Assembly: GCA_002816715.1 (NCBI GenBank)
Contig: MUCJ01000004.1
Location: 27,131-91,130 of the forward strand
Reading direction: 5' to 3'
Source: SAR202 cluster bacterium Casp-Chloro-G3
GTDB taxonomy: Bacteria; Chloroflexota; Dehalococcoidia; Lucifugimonadales; UBA3495
Length of the DNA: 64,000 bases
The number at the start of each line of letters is the position of its first letter. Position 1 is the stretch's first letter. The translations under genes and the position numbers were made by a program. The notes below the pieces were generated by a model that made no database searches, had not been told where the DNA came from, and was given only the letters and a program-made list of their open reading frames with translations. Positions 49,157-57,284 of the stretch are shown one piece after another.

Positions 49157-50203
49157 TTAATGCTCTTCGTGGCTTACCGCCACCGATAGGAACACCAACG
49201 TTAGTCCAGCAAAGATCACGGATTGAATCAGACCAACCAGTAGCTCCAGTCCATAGACGAAGTTGGTAGCCACCAACGGAACCAGGAAAGTAATCATCAC
49301 CACCAAGATTTCGCCAGCGGTCATGTTCCCAAAAAGCCTGAAAGTGAAGCTGACCATCCGAATTAGTTCGCTGATAAATTCCAGCAATCCTACGAAGACA
49401 TCAATGAGTCCTTGAAAAGGCCCCTTCTTTATAATGCTGGCAAACGGGAAGAATTTGGCCAGGTAACCAAACCCGTGGGCTTTGAACCCCCACACTTCAA
49501 CAAACACAAAGGATACCAGCGCCAGCGCCAGAGGCATGTTCAGGTCGGTTCCCGCAGGACGTAAGAGATGCACCTTGATCAGGTTATCGTCGGCACCGAC
49601 GAAGCCAAGGAATTGGTAGACCGGCAACAGCCCCAGCCAGGCGTTGAACAATACGAAGAAGAAAATGGTGGCGACGATGGGAAATGCTTTGCGCGCCATA
49701 TCATGACCCAGCACACCACTGGAGAAATTGATTATGGCTTCAAATATTGACTCGATTACGCTCTGGAAGCGACCTGGCACTAGGCTTTTCTTACCGGCCC
49801 CCAGGACAAAGAACAAGATAATTACGATGGTGGCAAACCAGGCTGACAGCATGGTGTTGGTAATGGCGAATTCGTTGATGCCCAGCGGGGTCGAATGGGC
49901 TTCTTCCTGGCCCTCAGCATCATCTGAAGCGGCTGCATCGCCGTGTTCATCGGTGGGTGCGACGGCGTGCGGATCCGCTTCGCTGGCACTTTCACCACTG
50001 GCGGGGGTCAATCCCAAGTGCAGTTCCCGAGATGAAGCCGGGAAGACGGGTTGGGGAGGCAGGTGGATTTCGGGCCGGGGAATCAAGGGTTCAGAACCCA
50101 GAATCGCAGAGCCAATTGCGCCCCTGACCAGCCCAACTATAAGAAGGGCAACCATAACGAGGCCGACGATTAATAGTAGTTTTTTGGTCAAAACGCCCGC
50201 CAC
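49157..50203 (-). CDS. atpB: ATP synthase subunit a
   Basis: Stator half-channel subunit. The 348-residue protein has the essential arginine in SFTFRLFGNMTAG (about 287-299) and membrane helices from about 115 on. It is longer than usual because of a first hydrophobic helix (6-28) followed by a polar acidic segment (about 66-105: SGESASEADPHAVAPTDEHG and GQEEAH) before the first core helix. The start is GTG, immediately after the stop of the preceding gene (TAAGTG). Confidence 0.95.
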   Translation of the reverse strand: MAGVLTKKLLLIVGLVMVALLIVGLVRGAIGSAILGSEPLIPRPEIHLPPQPVFPASSRELHLGLTPASGESASEADPHAVAPTDEHGDAAASDDAEGQEEAHSTPLGINEFAITNTMLSAWFATIVIILFFVLGAGKKSLVPGRFQSVIESIFEAIINFSSGVLGHDMARKAFPIVATIFFFVLFNAWLGLLPVYQFLGFVGADDNLIKVHLLRPAGTDLNMPLALALVSFVFVEVWGFKAHGFGYLAKFFPFASIIKKGPFQGLIDVFVGLLEFISELIRMVSFTFRLFGNMTAGEILVVMITFLVPLVATNFVYGLELLVGLIQSVIFAGLTLVFLSVAVSHEEH

Positions 50204-50455
50204 TTAGTGGTTCCTCCTCTTTCGGTTCATCTCTTGACTCTTCGCCCCGTAGAGCACCGGCAGCACCATTTTGTATACGCCCCAGAAGGCCGCCACACTT
50301 CCCAAGACTACACCCACCAATGTAAACACGAATACGGTGCCGAGCAGCTTATCTAGTAACACCCCACCCACAACACCAATCACAATACAGGCGGCCACGT
50401 ACCAGCCCAGGCCGGTCAATCGCAGGGCCACTGCCCACCAAGGGCTACCCCTCAC
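50204..50455 (-). CDS. AtpZ/AtpI-like small membrane protein
   Basis: An 83-residue protein with two membrane helices (LGWYVAACIVIGVVGGVLLD and FVFTLVGVVLGSVAAFWGVY), the layout of AtpZ/AtpI family proteins that precede atpB and help assemble the c ring or move magnesium/calcium. The start is GTG. First gene of the atp operon. Confidence 0.85.
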   Translation of the reverse strand: MRGSPWWAVALRLTGLGWYVAACIVIGVVGGVLLDKLLGTVFVFTLVGVVLGSVAAFWGVYKMVLPVLYGAKSQEMNRKRRNH

Positions 50456-50467
50456 GAAACCTCGTGA

Positions 50468-50496
50468 ATACTATCACTAGCGTTTTCAAAAGTCAA
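50468..50496 (-). promoter_or_regulatory. Putative promoter of the atp operon
   Basis: On the minus strand, TTGACT (50496-50491) and TAGTAT (50473-50468) are spaced by 17 bases. The -10 ends about a dozen bases before the first GTG, so the leader would be short. Confidence 0.5.
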
Positions 50497-50535
50497 TTGG
50501 TGCACAATGCAACGAAACCCATTCACACTATTACG

Positions 50536-50564
50536 AAAAAACCCCAGCATTGTTGAAGCTGGGG
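50536..50564 (-). terminator. Intrinsic terminator of the bifunctional-nuclease gene
   Basis: CCCCAGC (50542-50548) and GCTGGGG (50558-50564) form a stem. On the minus strand it is followed by six T (50541-50536), a standard intrinsic terminator, placed between this gene and the atp operon promoter. Confidence 0.85.
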
Positions 50565-50598
50565 CCGTAATCGTCAAAATACCGGAAATAATACTAGC

Positions 50599-51153
50599 TC
50601 ATGCTCCTCCGGCTTGTTGTTTGCCGAAGTCCTCCAAATCCAGATTATTTATGAAATCGGTGAACGCTGACATGCGTCTCAGCTCTTCCTCATCAACCTT
50701 AGCTGAAACGGGCTTGCCCGGCCGCTCCGGGACGATTGGCTTGCCGGTGTCTTTGTCTAGCAGAATACCGGCCTTGTCCATCACTGCCTCTTCAGCAAAG
50801 ATGGGCACTTGCATACGAACCGCCAAAGCCATCGCATCGCTGGGCCGCGAGTCAATCTCTTTGACGTCATCATTTATTTGAATCACAATCTTTGCGTAGA
50901 AAGTGTCATTCTGCAGATCGCTAACCAAAATATGCTTGACCGTCCCACCCAGCGTGTCTATCACGGTTCTGAGCAAGTCGTGAGTCAACGGGCGCGGCAC
51001 ACTAAGATCCTGCAGCTTCACTGCAATCGCATCCGCCTCCGCCGGGCCAATCCATATTGGCAGATACCGGTCGGAGTTCTTCTGCTTCAGGATAACCACC
51101 CGTTGGTAGTTCATCGGACTGACTCGTATGCTGTCAACATTCATCTCCAGCAT
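50599..51153 (-). CDS. Bifunctional nuclease family (DUF151) protein
   Basis: A 184-residue protein matching the DUF151/BFN family: IRVSPMNYQRVVILKQKNSD, YLPIWIGPAEADAIAVKLQD, TLGGTVKHILVSDLQNDTFY and EIDSRPSDAMALAVRMQVPI. Plant and bacterial relatives have been reported to have RNase and DNase activity. An extension of about 50 residues follows the core. The ATG has GGAGGT upstream. The 11-base tandem array lies about 100 bases ahead of it. Confidence 0.88.
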   Translation of the reverse strand: MLEMNVDSIRVSPMNYQRVVILKQKNSDRYLPIWIGPAEADAIAVKLQDLSVPRPLTHDLLRTVIDTLGGTVKHILVSDLQNDTFYAKIVIQINDDVKEIDSRPSDAMALAVRMQVPIFAEEAVMDKAGILLDKDTGKPIVPERPGKPVSAKVDEEELRRMSAFTDFINNLDLEDFGKQQAGGA

Positions 51154-51253
51154 GTAACTACCTCCACGTTCGCCCTGGCCACCAAACTAAGGCCACCAAA
51201 AAATTGTATGCCCCACGTAAATCTAATGTCAACCCGACCCTGGTTCGGCTCCA

Positions 51254-51374
51254 AGTGGTCCATCGGTGTTCCATCGGTGTTCCATCGGTGTTCCATCGGT
51301 GTTCCATCGGTGTTCCATCGGTGTTCCATCGGTGTTCCATCAGTGTTCCATCAGTGTTCCATCAGTGTTCAATG
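51254..51374. repeat. Eleven-base tandem repeat array (about 11 units)
   Basis: Seven exact units of GGTGTTCCATC run from 51265 to 51341, followed by two of AGTGTTCCATC (to 51363) and two diverging ends: AGTGGTCCATC before the array (51254-51264) and AGTGTTCAATG after it (51364-51374). The period is not a multiple of three, so it is open in several frames on both strands, but nothing suggests coding. Confidence 0.95.
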
Positions 51375-51685
51375 ATCCCACACCGTGGTCCCACACCGTT
51401 TTCGGGTAGAAGCACGCCAGAGCAATTTCGCAGACAATAGGTGGATTACTACCCAGGGTTGGCCTTAAACTACATTGCAAGACTTGCAGTGACAGTATAA
51501 ACGCAGACGAGGGATTTTGGGGTGACTTTAGCACCCTATTATTCTTACTAATCATCCAATGCTTTATCAACGACTGGCCTGGTCTACGCTCTGATCCCCA
51601 AATTTGCACATTGGTAAGAATTTTCTACCGACAACGCGTGTATAATCGACATGCCTAGCATCACCTAACGACGAACCCCACTGAG
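51375..51685. other. Gene-free stretch between the tandem array and the Lon-like gene
   Basis: A CCCACACCGT sequence is duplicated at 51377-51386 and 51390-51399. A TATAAT at 51641-51646, about 50 bases before the Lon-like start, is a possible -10, but no good -35 partner was found. Nothing else was recognised. Confidence 0.5.
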
Positions 51686-51694
51686 GTGACCGAT

Positions 51695-54151
51695 ATGCCC
51701 GACCTGAAAGAGTTTAGAGTCCCTTGGGAAAAGACCTGCTGGAGTTGTGGTGTGGGTTCATTGGATTTCCAGTGCACCGACGAACTGACTCCCTTGGATC
51801 ACTTCATCGGCCAAGACCGGGCGTTGCAGGCCCTTCGCTTCGGTTTGGAAATTGAAAAGCCGGGATACAACCTCTTCGTCACCGGGCTTACCGGCACCGG
51901 CAAGGCCAGCGCAATTAAGGCTCACCTGGAAACCATATCCAAAGAATTGAGCCAGCGCCAGAATCAAGTGCCGCTCAGTGACTGGTGCTACGTCTACAAC
52001 TTTGAAGACCCCGACACACCCAATGCCGTCAATTTGCCCAGGGGCATGGGCCGTTCATTTCGCCAGCGTCTTATCCGCATCTTGGAAGAACTCCGTCAGC
52101 AGGTACCGGCTGTCTTCAAAAGCGAAGAATATCTTCGGCAGCTTAGGGAGCAAGAAGAGGCTGGTCGGCAGACCACCCAAGAAGCAATGTCGACTCTGGA
52201 ACAGGCCGCTGAGGCTGCGTCTTTCCTGATCCAAATGACTCCCTCAGGCATGACCATATTCCCAATGCGGGAAAACCGGCCGATGACTGGTGAAGAGTAC
52301 CAGCAGCTGGAAGTGGAAGAGAGGCGCAGCATCGACCAGAATCGCAACGCCTTGCTGCAACAGACCCAAGACACCATGAGCCTGATCAGAGATGTCGAAA
52401 AAGAGACTTCGGACAACATCCGGGCCTTGGAACGGGTAGTTGCCAACGAGCGGATCTACAACGTATTCCAAGAATTGATGGACTCCTTCCAAGACCTGCC
52501 AGAGGTTTGGGAGTATCTCAATCGTCTCATTGACTACATCTTGGATAATCTCAGCATTTTCAAAGAGGCGGAGGCCACCACCCCTCAGGTGATGCTGCCT
52601 ACACCCAACTCTCCCTTTGGCGGCACGCCCACTCAGAATCCCTTCTTGCCCTTTGAGGTAAACGTCCTGGTCGATGAAAGTGGCGTCACCGCTGTCCCAA
52701 TCATAATCGAACCCAATCCCAACTGGGGAAATCTCTTCGGGCGCATTGAACGGCGGGCCGCCTTCGGAACCTATGTCAGTGATCACACCATGCTCAAGCC
52801 GGGAGCCGTCCATCGGGCCAACGGCGGCTATCTGGTGCTGAATGCCAGAGACTTGGTGACCTATCCGGGAGTGTGGGAAGGGCTAAAGCGAGTAATACGC
52901 AATCAGGAAATCAGGCTGGAAGACCCGTCAGCCGAAGCTGGATTCTTTATTCCCCAGGGAATGCGCCCGGAGCCGATCCCCCTAAACCTGAAGGTGATTA
53001 TCACCGGGGATGAAATGCTGTATCGCGCGTTCACCAGCCTTGATTATGAAGATTTTTGGGACTTGTTCAAGGTGAAGGCCGAGTTTGACTCGCGCATCGA
53101 CATTACTCAAGAGAATCTGGACGCCTACGCGGCTTTTATCTGCCGCACCTGCGAAGAAGAAAAGCTCCTGCCTTTCGACTCCGGTGGAGTGGCCCGCGTA
53201 ATGGAGTATTCGGCCCGCACGGTGGCCGACCAGACCAAATTATCTTCCCGGTTCGGCCAGATCAAGGACCTCTTGATTGAAGCCGATTACTGGGCGCGGA
53301 AGGAATCCGGTCAACGGGTTCTGGCCCAGCATGTATCTCAGGCGGTTAGCCAAAAAGTTTACCGGCTAAACCTGGTCGAGAAACGCCTGGAGGAGATGAT
53401 CGCCGAAGGAACATTGCTGATTGACGTAACCGGAGCCGTTATCGGCCAGGTCAACGGCCTGGCTGTCTTTGACCTGGGAGACTTCACCTTTGGCAAGCCC
53501 AGCCGCATCACTGCCCAGACCTATGCCGGGCGCAGCGGTGTAATAAATATTGAACGAGAATCTGCGCTCAGTGGGCGCACCCACGACAAGGGCGTGTTGA
53601 TACTGAGCGGATATTTGGGAGCCAAATACGGTCAAGAGCGACCGCTAACCCTTTCGGTCAGCCTCGCTTTTGAGCAGTCTTATGACGGTGTGGACGGCGA
53701 CAGCGCATCCTCCACTGAGTTGTACGCTATCCTGTCCAGCTTGTCGGGTGTCCCCCTGAAGCAGAACATTGCGGTCACCGGTTCAGTGAATCAGCGGGGA
53801 GAAATCCAACCCATTGGTGGGGTCAATCAGAAGATTGAGGGCATGTTTGACGTTTGCCGACTGGCGGGCTTGACCGGCGATCAGGGGGTTATGATTCCTC
53901 ATCAGAACGTCAAGAATCTGATGCTGCGGGAAGACGTGGTGGAAGCTATCCGCGACGGCAAGTTTCATGTCTACGCCGTAAGCAGCATTGATGAGGGGAT
54001 TGGGATACTGACCGGACACGAAGCAGGGGAACGCCAAGCCGATGGCTCCTACCCAGATGATAGCATCAGCCACCTGGTAGACAAGCGGCTACAGGAACTG
54101 AGCAAGTCCATGCGCGGGTATTACGGCGACTTGATTTCTGCGGCCAACTAG
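51695..54151 (+). CDS. Lon-like ATP-dependent protease (AAA plus Lon protease domain)
   Basis: An 818-residue protein of the type fusing an AAA ATPase with a C-terminal Lon protease. Walker A is GLTGTGKA (64-71). A long helical insertion covers about 140-300, and the later AAA part includes RANGGYLVLNARDL and SRIDITQENLDAYAAF. The protease domain starts near 570; the catalytic serine is in DGDSASSTEL and lysine in GGVNQKIEGM. It lacks the Lon N-terminal substrate domain. I chose ATG 51695, with GAGGTG six bases upstream; a GTG at 51686 lies inside that site. Probably a soluble quality-control protease. Confidence 0.9.
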   Translation: MPDLKEFRVPWEKTCWSCGVGSLDFQCTDELTPLDHFIGQDRALQALRFGLEIEKPGYNLFVTGLTGTGKASAIKAHLETISKELSQRQNQVPLSDWCYVYNFEDPDTPNAVNLPRGMGRSFRQRLIRILEELRQQVPAVFKSEEYLRQLREQEEAGRQTTQEAMSTLEQAAEAASFLIQMTPSGMTIFPMRENRPMTGEEYQQLEVEERRSIDQNRNALLQQTQDTMSLIRDVEKETSDNIRALERVVANERIYNVFQELMDSFQDLPEVWEYLNRLIDYILDNLSIFKEAEATTPQVMLPTPNSPFGGTPTQNPFLPFEVNVLVDESGVTAVPIIIEPNPNWGNLFGRIERRAAFGTYVSDHTMLKPGAVHRANGGYLVLNARDLVTYPGVWEGLKRVIRNQEIRLEDPSAEAGFFIPQGMRPEPIPLNLKVIITGDEMLYRAFTSLDYEDFWDLFKVKAEFDSRIDITQENLDAYAAFICRTCEEEKLLPFDSGGVARVMEYSARTVADQTKLSSRFGQIKDLLIEADYWARKESGQRVLAQHVSQAVSQKVYRLNLVEKRLEEMIAEGTLLIDVTGAVIGQVNGLAVFDLGDFTFGKPSRITAQTYAGRSGVINIERESALSGRTHDKGVLILSGYLGAKYGQERPLTLSVSLAFEQSYDGVDGDSASSTELYAILSSLSGVPLKQNIAVTGSVNQRGEIQPIGGVNQKIEGMFDVCRLAGLTGDQGVMIPHQNVKNLMLREDVVEAIRDGKFHVYAVSSIDEGIGILTGHEAGERQADGSYPDDSISHLVDKRLQELSKSMRGYYGDLISAAN

Positions 54152-54219
54152 TAACTATCTCAAAACTCTGCCAGTATAATAACTTGTCGATTGACAAGCT
54201 TGAGATGAGAGGTCACTGC

Positions 54220-54243
54220 CTCTCGTGGTGAGCCTGTAGAACA
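54220..54243. repeat. REP-like element (copy C)
   Basis: CTCGTGGTGAGCCTGTAGAA (54221-54240) is nearly identical to 20202-20221. A small hairpin, CTTGTC-GATT-GACAAG, lies just upstream at 54183-54198. Confidence 0.65.
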
Positions 54244-54298
54244 ATGTTTGGAAATATATTCTAACAATGGCCGAGTAAACCCACTGATTCTCCTTGCG

Positions 54299-54343
54299 AC
54301 GAGGATGGTTCGTCACCAATTTGGACAACTGAACCATCCTCGT
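54299..54343. terminator. Long perfect hairpin between convergent genes
   Basis: ACGAGGATGGTTC (54299-54311) pairs exactly with GAACCATCCTCGT (54331-54343) across a 19-base loop, between the Lon-like gene and the convergent coiled-coil gene. There is no T-run on either side, so factor-independent termination is uncertain; an RNA-stability or REP role is possible. Confidence 0.55.
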
Positions 54344-54358
54344 GCTGTTGGAATCTGG

Positions 54359-54859
54359 TTAACGGTCCATCGTCATGGTACTGACCGGGCCAGCACCGCT
54401 GCTGACCAGGGCATTGCCAGCCAGCATGTCGATGCCTTTGCGAACCGAACCATTTAGGCTGTTCAACTCCCGTTCAAAGGCCCGCAGGGCGCGCAGGGCG
54501 TAGGCATCGGCCTCGGTACGCTTGGAGTTGCATTCCGACTCGGCTTGCTCAATCATCCGGGCGGCCTTGAGTTCCGCCTCTCTCAGCATATCATCGGCCC
54601 GCTTGCGCTGTTCGCTCTGGCCCAATTTTTCTTTGAACTCGTCCTCAGCCTTGGTCTTGGCCCGCCGCGCCTCAACCATCGCCTGACTGATGATCTGGTC
54701 CTTCTGGGTAAGCACTTCTTCCGCCGATTTGATTTCTTGGGGGACCTGCAAACGCAACTGGTCCACCAATTCCAAAATCTTCTTCCTGTCCATCAAAAGG
54801 CTGCCGGTAACCGGCATAACCTTGCTGGTATTTACCAGGGTCTCTAAACGGTCAACCAC
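54359..54859 (-). CDS. Coiled-coil protein of unknown function (DivIVA/AtpF-like)
   Basis: A 166-residue protein. Residues 1-45 form a hydrophobic/charged start (DRLETLVNTSKVMPVTGSLL and DRKKILELVDQLRLQVPQEI). A long charged helix rich in Lys, Glu and Ala follows (about 45-125), which will form a coiled coil. The last 20 residues are Gly/Ser/Thr-rich. It resembles stalk or scaffold proteins found beside coaD and rsmD in related genomes, but the role is unknown. The start is GTG. It is the third gene of rsmD-coaD-this unit, 37 bases after coaD. Confidence 0.65.
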   Translation of the reverse strand: MVDRLETLVNTSKVMPVTGSLLMDRKKILELVDQLRLQVPQEIKSAEEVLTQKDQIISQAMVEARRAKTKAEDEFKEKLGQSEQRKRADDMLREAELKAARMIEQAESECNSKRTEADAYALRALRAFERELNSLNGSVRKGIDMLAGNALVSSGAGPVSTMTMDR

Positions 54860-54896
54860 ATTAATGATATCTATGATGCCCTCCTTCTCCGGTATC

Positions 54897-55391
54897 TCAG
54901 TGTTCTGGAACCGTCATGCCATATTTGGAATAAACCGCCTTTGCCACATGGGGGGGTACCATATCGGTAACATCCCCTTTTAACAGCGCCACTTCTTTCA
55001 AGAGGCTGGAACTTATGAACATATAGTCTTGTGAAGTCATGAACGATATCATGTCGACTGTCGGCGCCAGCCTCCGATTCATAAACGCCATCTCAAATTC
55101 GTACTCAAAATCAGACCCGCTACGCAACCCCCTCACAATGACCGCCGCTTCCACATCTTGAGCAAAACGGACGACCAAGCCATCGAACTCCCTTACTTCT
55201 ACGTTGGGCAGGTGCCTCACCGAATCTTGAAACATCTTCACCCGTTCCTCGGTGGTGAACAGCAAGCTCTTTGAAGGCTTTGAATAAACCGCTACAATTA
55301 TTCGTTCAAACAATACCGACGCTCTAGAGGCAATATCAACATGACCTAAAGTCACCGGGTCAAATGTCCCTGGGTATATGGCAGTTACCAT
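54897..55391 (-). CDS. coaD: Phosphopantetheine adenylyltransferase
   Basis: Penultimate step of coenzyme A synthesis: ATP plus 4'-phosphopantetheine gives dephospho-CoA. The 164-residue protein has the nucleotidyltransferase motif YPGTFDPVTLGHVDI (5-19), the substrate loop VVRGLRSGSDFEYEFEMAFM and the C-terminal ISSSLLKEVALL. Length is normal. It starts 16 bases after the rsmD stop. Confidence 0.95.
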   Translation of the reverse strand: MVTAIYPGTFDPVTLGHVDIASRASVLFERIIVAVYSKPSKSLLFTTEERVKMFQDSVRHLPNVEVREFDGLVVRFAQDVEAAVIVRGLRSGSDFEYEFEMAFMNRRLAPTVDMISFMTSQDYMFISSSLLKEVALLKGDVTDMVPPHVAKAVYSKYGMTVPEH

Positions 55392-55407
55392 TGGCTATCT
55401 CCTATGG

Positions 55408-55974
55408 CTATCTCTTGGCGTAGAACTCCACCACATTATCCCCATAGCGGCGGTGAGATTCTAGTAACAAGGAGCCATAGTGAGGCAGCAATTCCAAGTG
55501 TCTGGAGTGCCCAACTACCACAATCCCCTGATCGTCCACCAGCCCCGGCGCCGAGGCTATCTTTTCCAGCACCTCTCCAATGTTTTCTAACGCGTAGGGG
55601 GGATCCAACAGGATTAGCTGATACGGGCCGTTCAGCGTTTCCAGAACCCTGGTCGCGTCGGCCTGATACACCTTGGAGTGTTGGCTGAATCCCGTGTTTT
55701 CCAAGTTAGAGCGAATAATCTCGCATTGCTTGCGGTCCCGCTCCACGAAGTCAGCCCACGCCGCCCCCTGACTCAATGCTTCAATGCCCAGGCTGCCGGA
55801 CCCAGCAAACAGGTCTAGTGCCTTTTTATCCCGGTACGAGTATAGGTCGAGGATATTAAAGATCGCCGCCCGAACCCGCTCGGTAGTGGGACGCGCTCCG
55901 GGAGCGATTGTCCCTTTTAGTCGCCGGCCTTTTGCCTCGCCGCCAACCACTCGCATTAAAGCTTTCGGTCGCAT
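55408..55974 (-). CDS. rsmD: 16S rRNA (guanine966-N2)-methyltransferase
   Basis: S-adenosylmethionine-dependent methyltransferase of the small subunit rRNA. The 188-residue protein has the N-terminal RVVGGEAKGRRLKGTIAPGA, RPTTERVRAAIFNIL, SAM loop LDLFAGSGSLGIEALSQGA and catalytic LLDPPYAL. The rsmD-coaD pair is a common bacterial neighbour set. Confidence 0.94.
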   Translation of the reverse strand: MRPKALMRVVGGEAKGRRLKGTIAPGARPTTERVRAAIFNILDLYSYRDKKALDLFAGSGSLGIEALSQGAAWADFVERDRKQCEIIRSNLENTGFSQHSKVYQADATRVLETLNGPYQLILLDPPYALENIGEVLEKIASAPGLVDDQGIVVVGHSRHLELLPHYGSLLLESHRRYGDNVVEFYAKR

Positions 55975-56150
55975 CGTACCTGCAGTGTCAAGGTAATTTC
56001 CAGAGGAATCGAGGGCGGGTTTTGGTCAATTTGGCGACCCATACCTCCCCCCAACCTCCGGCCCACTTGTTACTCGCCCTAAATATACTAGGCCGCGCCA
56101 CGCTTGTCTAAGAGAGACTATGTACAAGCATCTGCCAAAGTCCTGAAAAG

Positions 56151-56231
56151 CGTCATTCCGGCGAAGCCCAGTGCGTAGATATCAAGATAGTTTAGACGCT
56201 TTGGCCGATTCCGGCTTGCGCCAGAATGACG
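56151..56231. repeat. MITE/REP-like element with terminal inverted repeats
   Basis: CGTCATTCCGGCGAAGCC (56151-56168) is nearly the reverse complement of GGCTTGCGCCAGAATGACG (56213-56231), framing an 81-base element in the rsmD-ribF gap. Similar CGTCATTCCGGCGAA-ended elements are widespread in bacterial genomes. Confidence 0.7.
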
Positions 56232-56345
56232 AGAACCAATCTGAACCACTACCCCGGGGTCGCTCAGCTTTCCTATTCAGCGGCAAGGCATTACAATAGT
56301 CGCAGAATCGAGTCCGAGCATCGCTCAGCAAGGAACAATGCCAGC

Positions 56346-57284
56346 ATGACCTTTCGCCAGCTATTGGCCGACTCCGCTTCAGGCCGGGACACCGTCCTCA
56401 CCATCGGCGTCTTCGATGGGGTGCATCTGGGACACCGTCACCTGCTGGGGCATCTAATTCGTAAGGCCCGGCCCAACTGCCAGCCCGGAGTTATTACCTT
56501 CAGCAATCATCCCGCCACCGTACTGCGCCCCGACCACCCGGTCAGCTACATCACTTCCCTGCCAAAAAAGTTAGACCTGATTAGAAGCCAAGGCATTGAG
56601 CTGATCATATCCTTAGAGTTCACCCCAGAACTATCTCAGATCGCCGCTGACGACTTCGCAAGTATTTTGGCAGAGACCCTCCACATGAAAGGTCTGGTCA
56701 TTGGGCCCGATTTTGCCTTCGGGCAAAATCGTCAGGGCAATGCGGCGTTTTTGAAAGAAGCCGGGGCCAAGCTGGGGTTTTGGGTCGAAACTGTCGAGCC
56801 TCTCATCTTGGCCGGGTCGGCGGTTCACAGCGGCCTCATTCGCCAGACAGTCACCCAGGGCGACGTGAGCACCGGCAACCGGCTGCTGGGCCGACCATTT
56901 CGTCTGTGCGGAGAAGTGGTCAGAGGATTCCAAAGAGGTCGCGAGTTGGGATTCCCCACCGCCAATCTGACCATCCCGCCGGGTATGATGTTACCCGGAG
57001 ATGGAATCTATGCGACCTGGGCGATTATTAACGGCCAGCGGCACCCTTCAGCCACCAGCATTGGCATTCGGCCCACCTTTGGCCTGACCGAGCGACTGGT
57101 CGAAGTGTATGTCTTGGACTTTTCCGGTGACCTCTATGGTCAATCCATCGGTGTCGATTTCGTCAAGAAACTGCGTGACCAGGAAACGTTTACCGGTGTG
57201 GAAGCCCTGATCAAGCAGGTAGACCAGGATGTGGCCGACACCCGGTTGGTGTTAGCCCACGATGAAGGAGCGACGGTTGCTTAG
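56346..57284 (+). CDS. ribF: Bifunctional riboflavin kinase/FAD synthetase
   Basis: Makes FMN and FAD from riboflavin. From ATG 56346 (312 residues) the FAD synthetase domain has TIGVFDGVHLGHRHLLGHLI, FSNHPATVLRP and GPDFAFGQNRQGN; the C-terminal flavokinase has GRELGFPTANLTIP and VYVLDFSGDLYGQ. AAGGA stands about 11 bases upstream. A longer frame from 56226 would begin inside the repeat element and is rejected. The last 23 bases overlap tyrS. Confidence 0.94.
   Translation: MTFRQLLADSASGRDTVLTIGVFDGVHLGHRHLLGHLIRKARPNCQPGVITFSNHPATVLRPDHPVSYITSLPKKLDLIRSQGIELIISLEFTPELSQIAADDFASILAETLHMKGLVIGPDFAFGQNRQGNAAFLKEAGAKLGFWVETVEPLILAGSAVHSGLIRQTVTQGDVSTGNRLLGRPFRLCGEVVRGFQRGRELGFPTANLTIPPGMMLPGDGIYATWAIINGQRHPSATSIGIRPTFGLTERLVEVYVLDFSGDLYGQSIGVDFVKKLRDQETFTGVEALIKQVDQDVADTRLVLAHDEGATVA

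Noticed and set aside
51254..51374. CRISPR array
   Set aside because: Units are 11 bases and contiguous, with no spacers and no cas genes.
51204..51440. Repeat-encoded small proteins on both strands
   Set aside because: The 11-base repeat is open in several frames simply because the unit has no stops; no ribosome site or family match.
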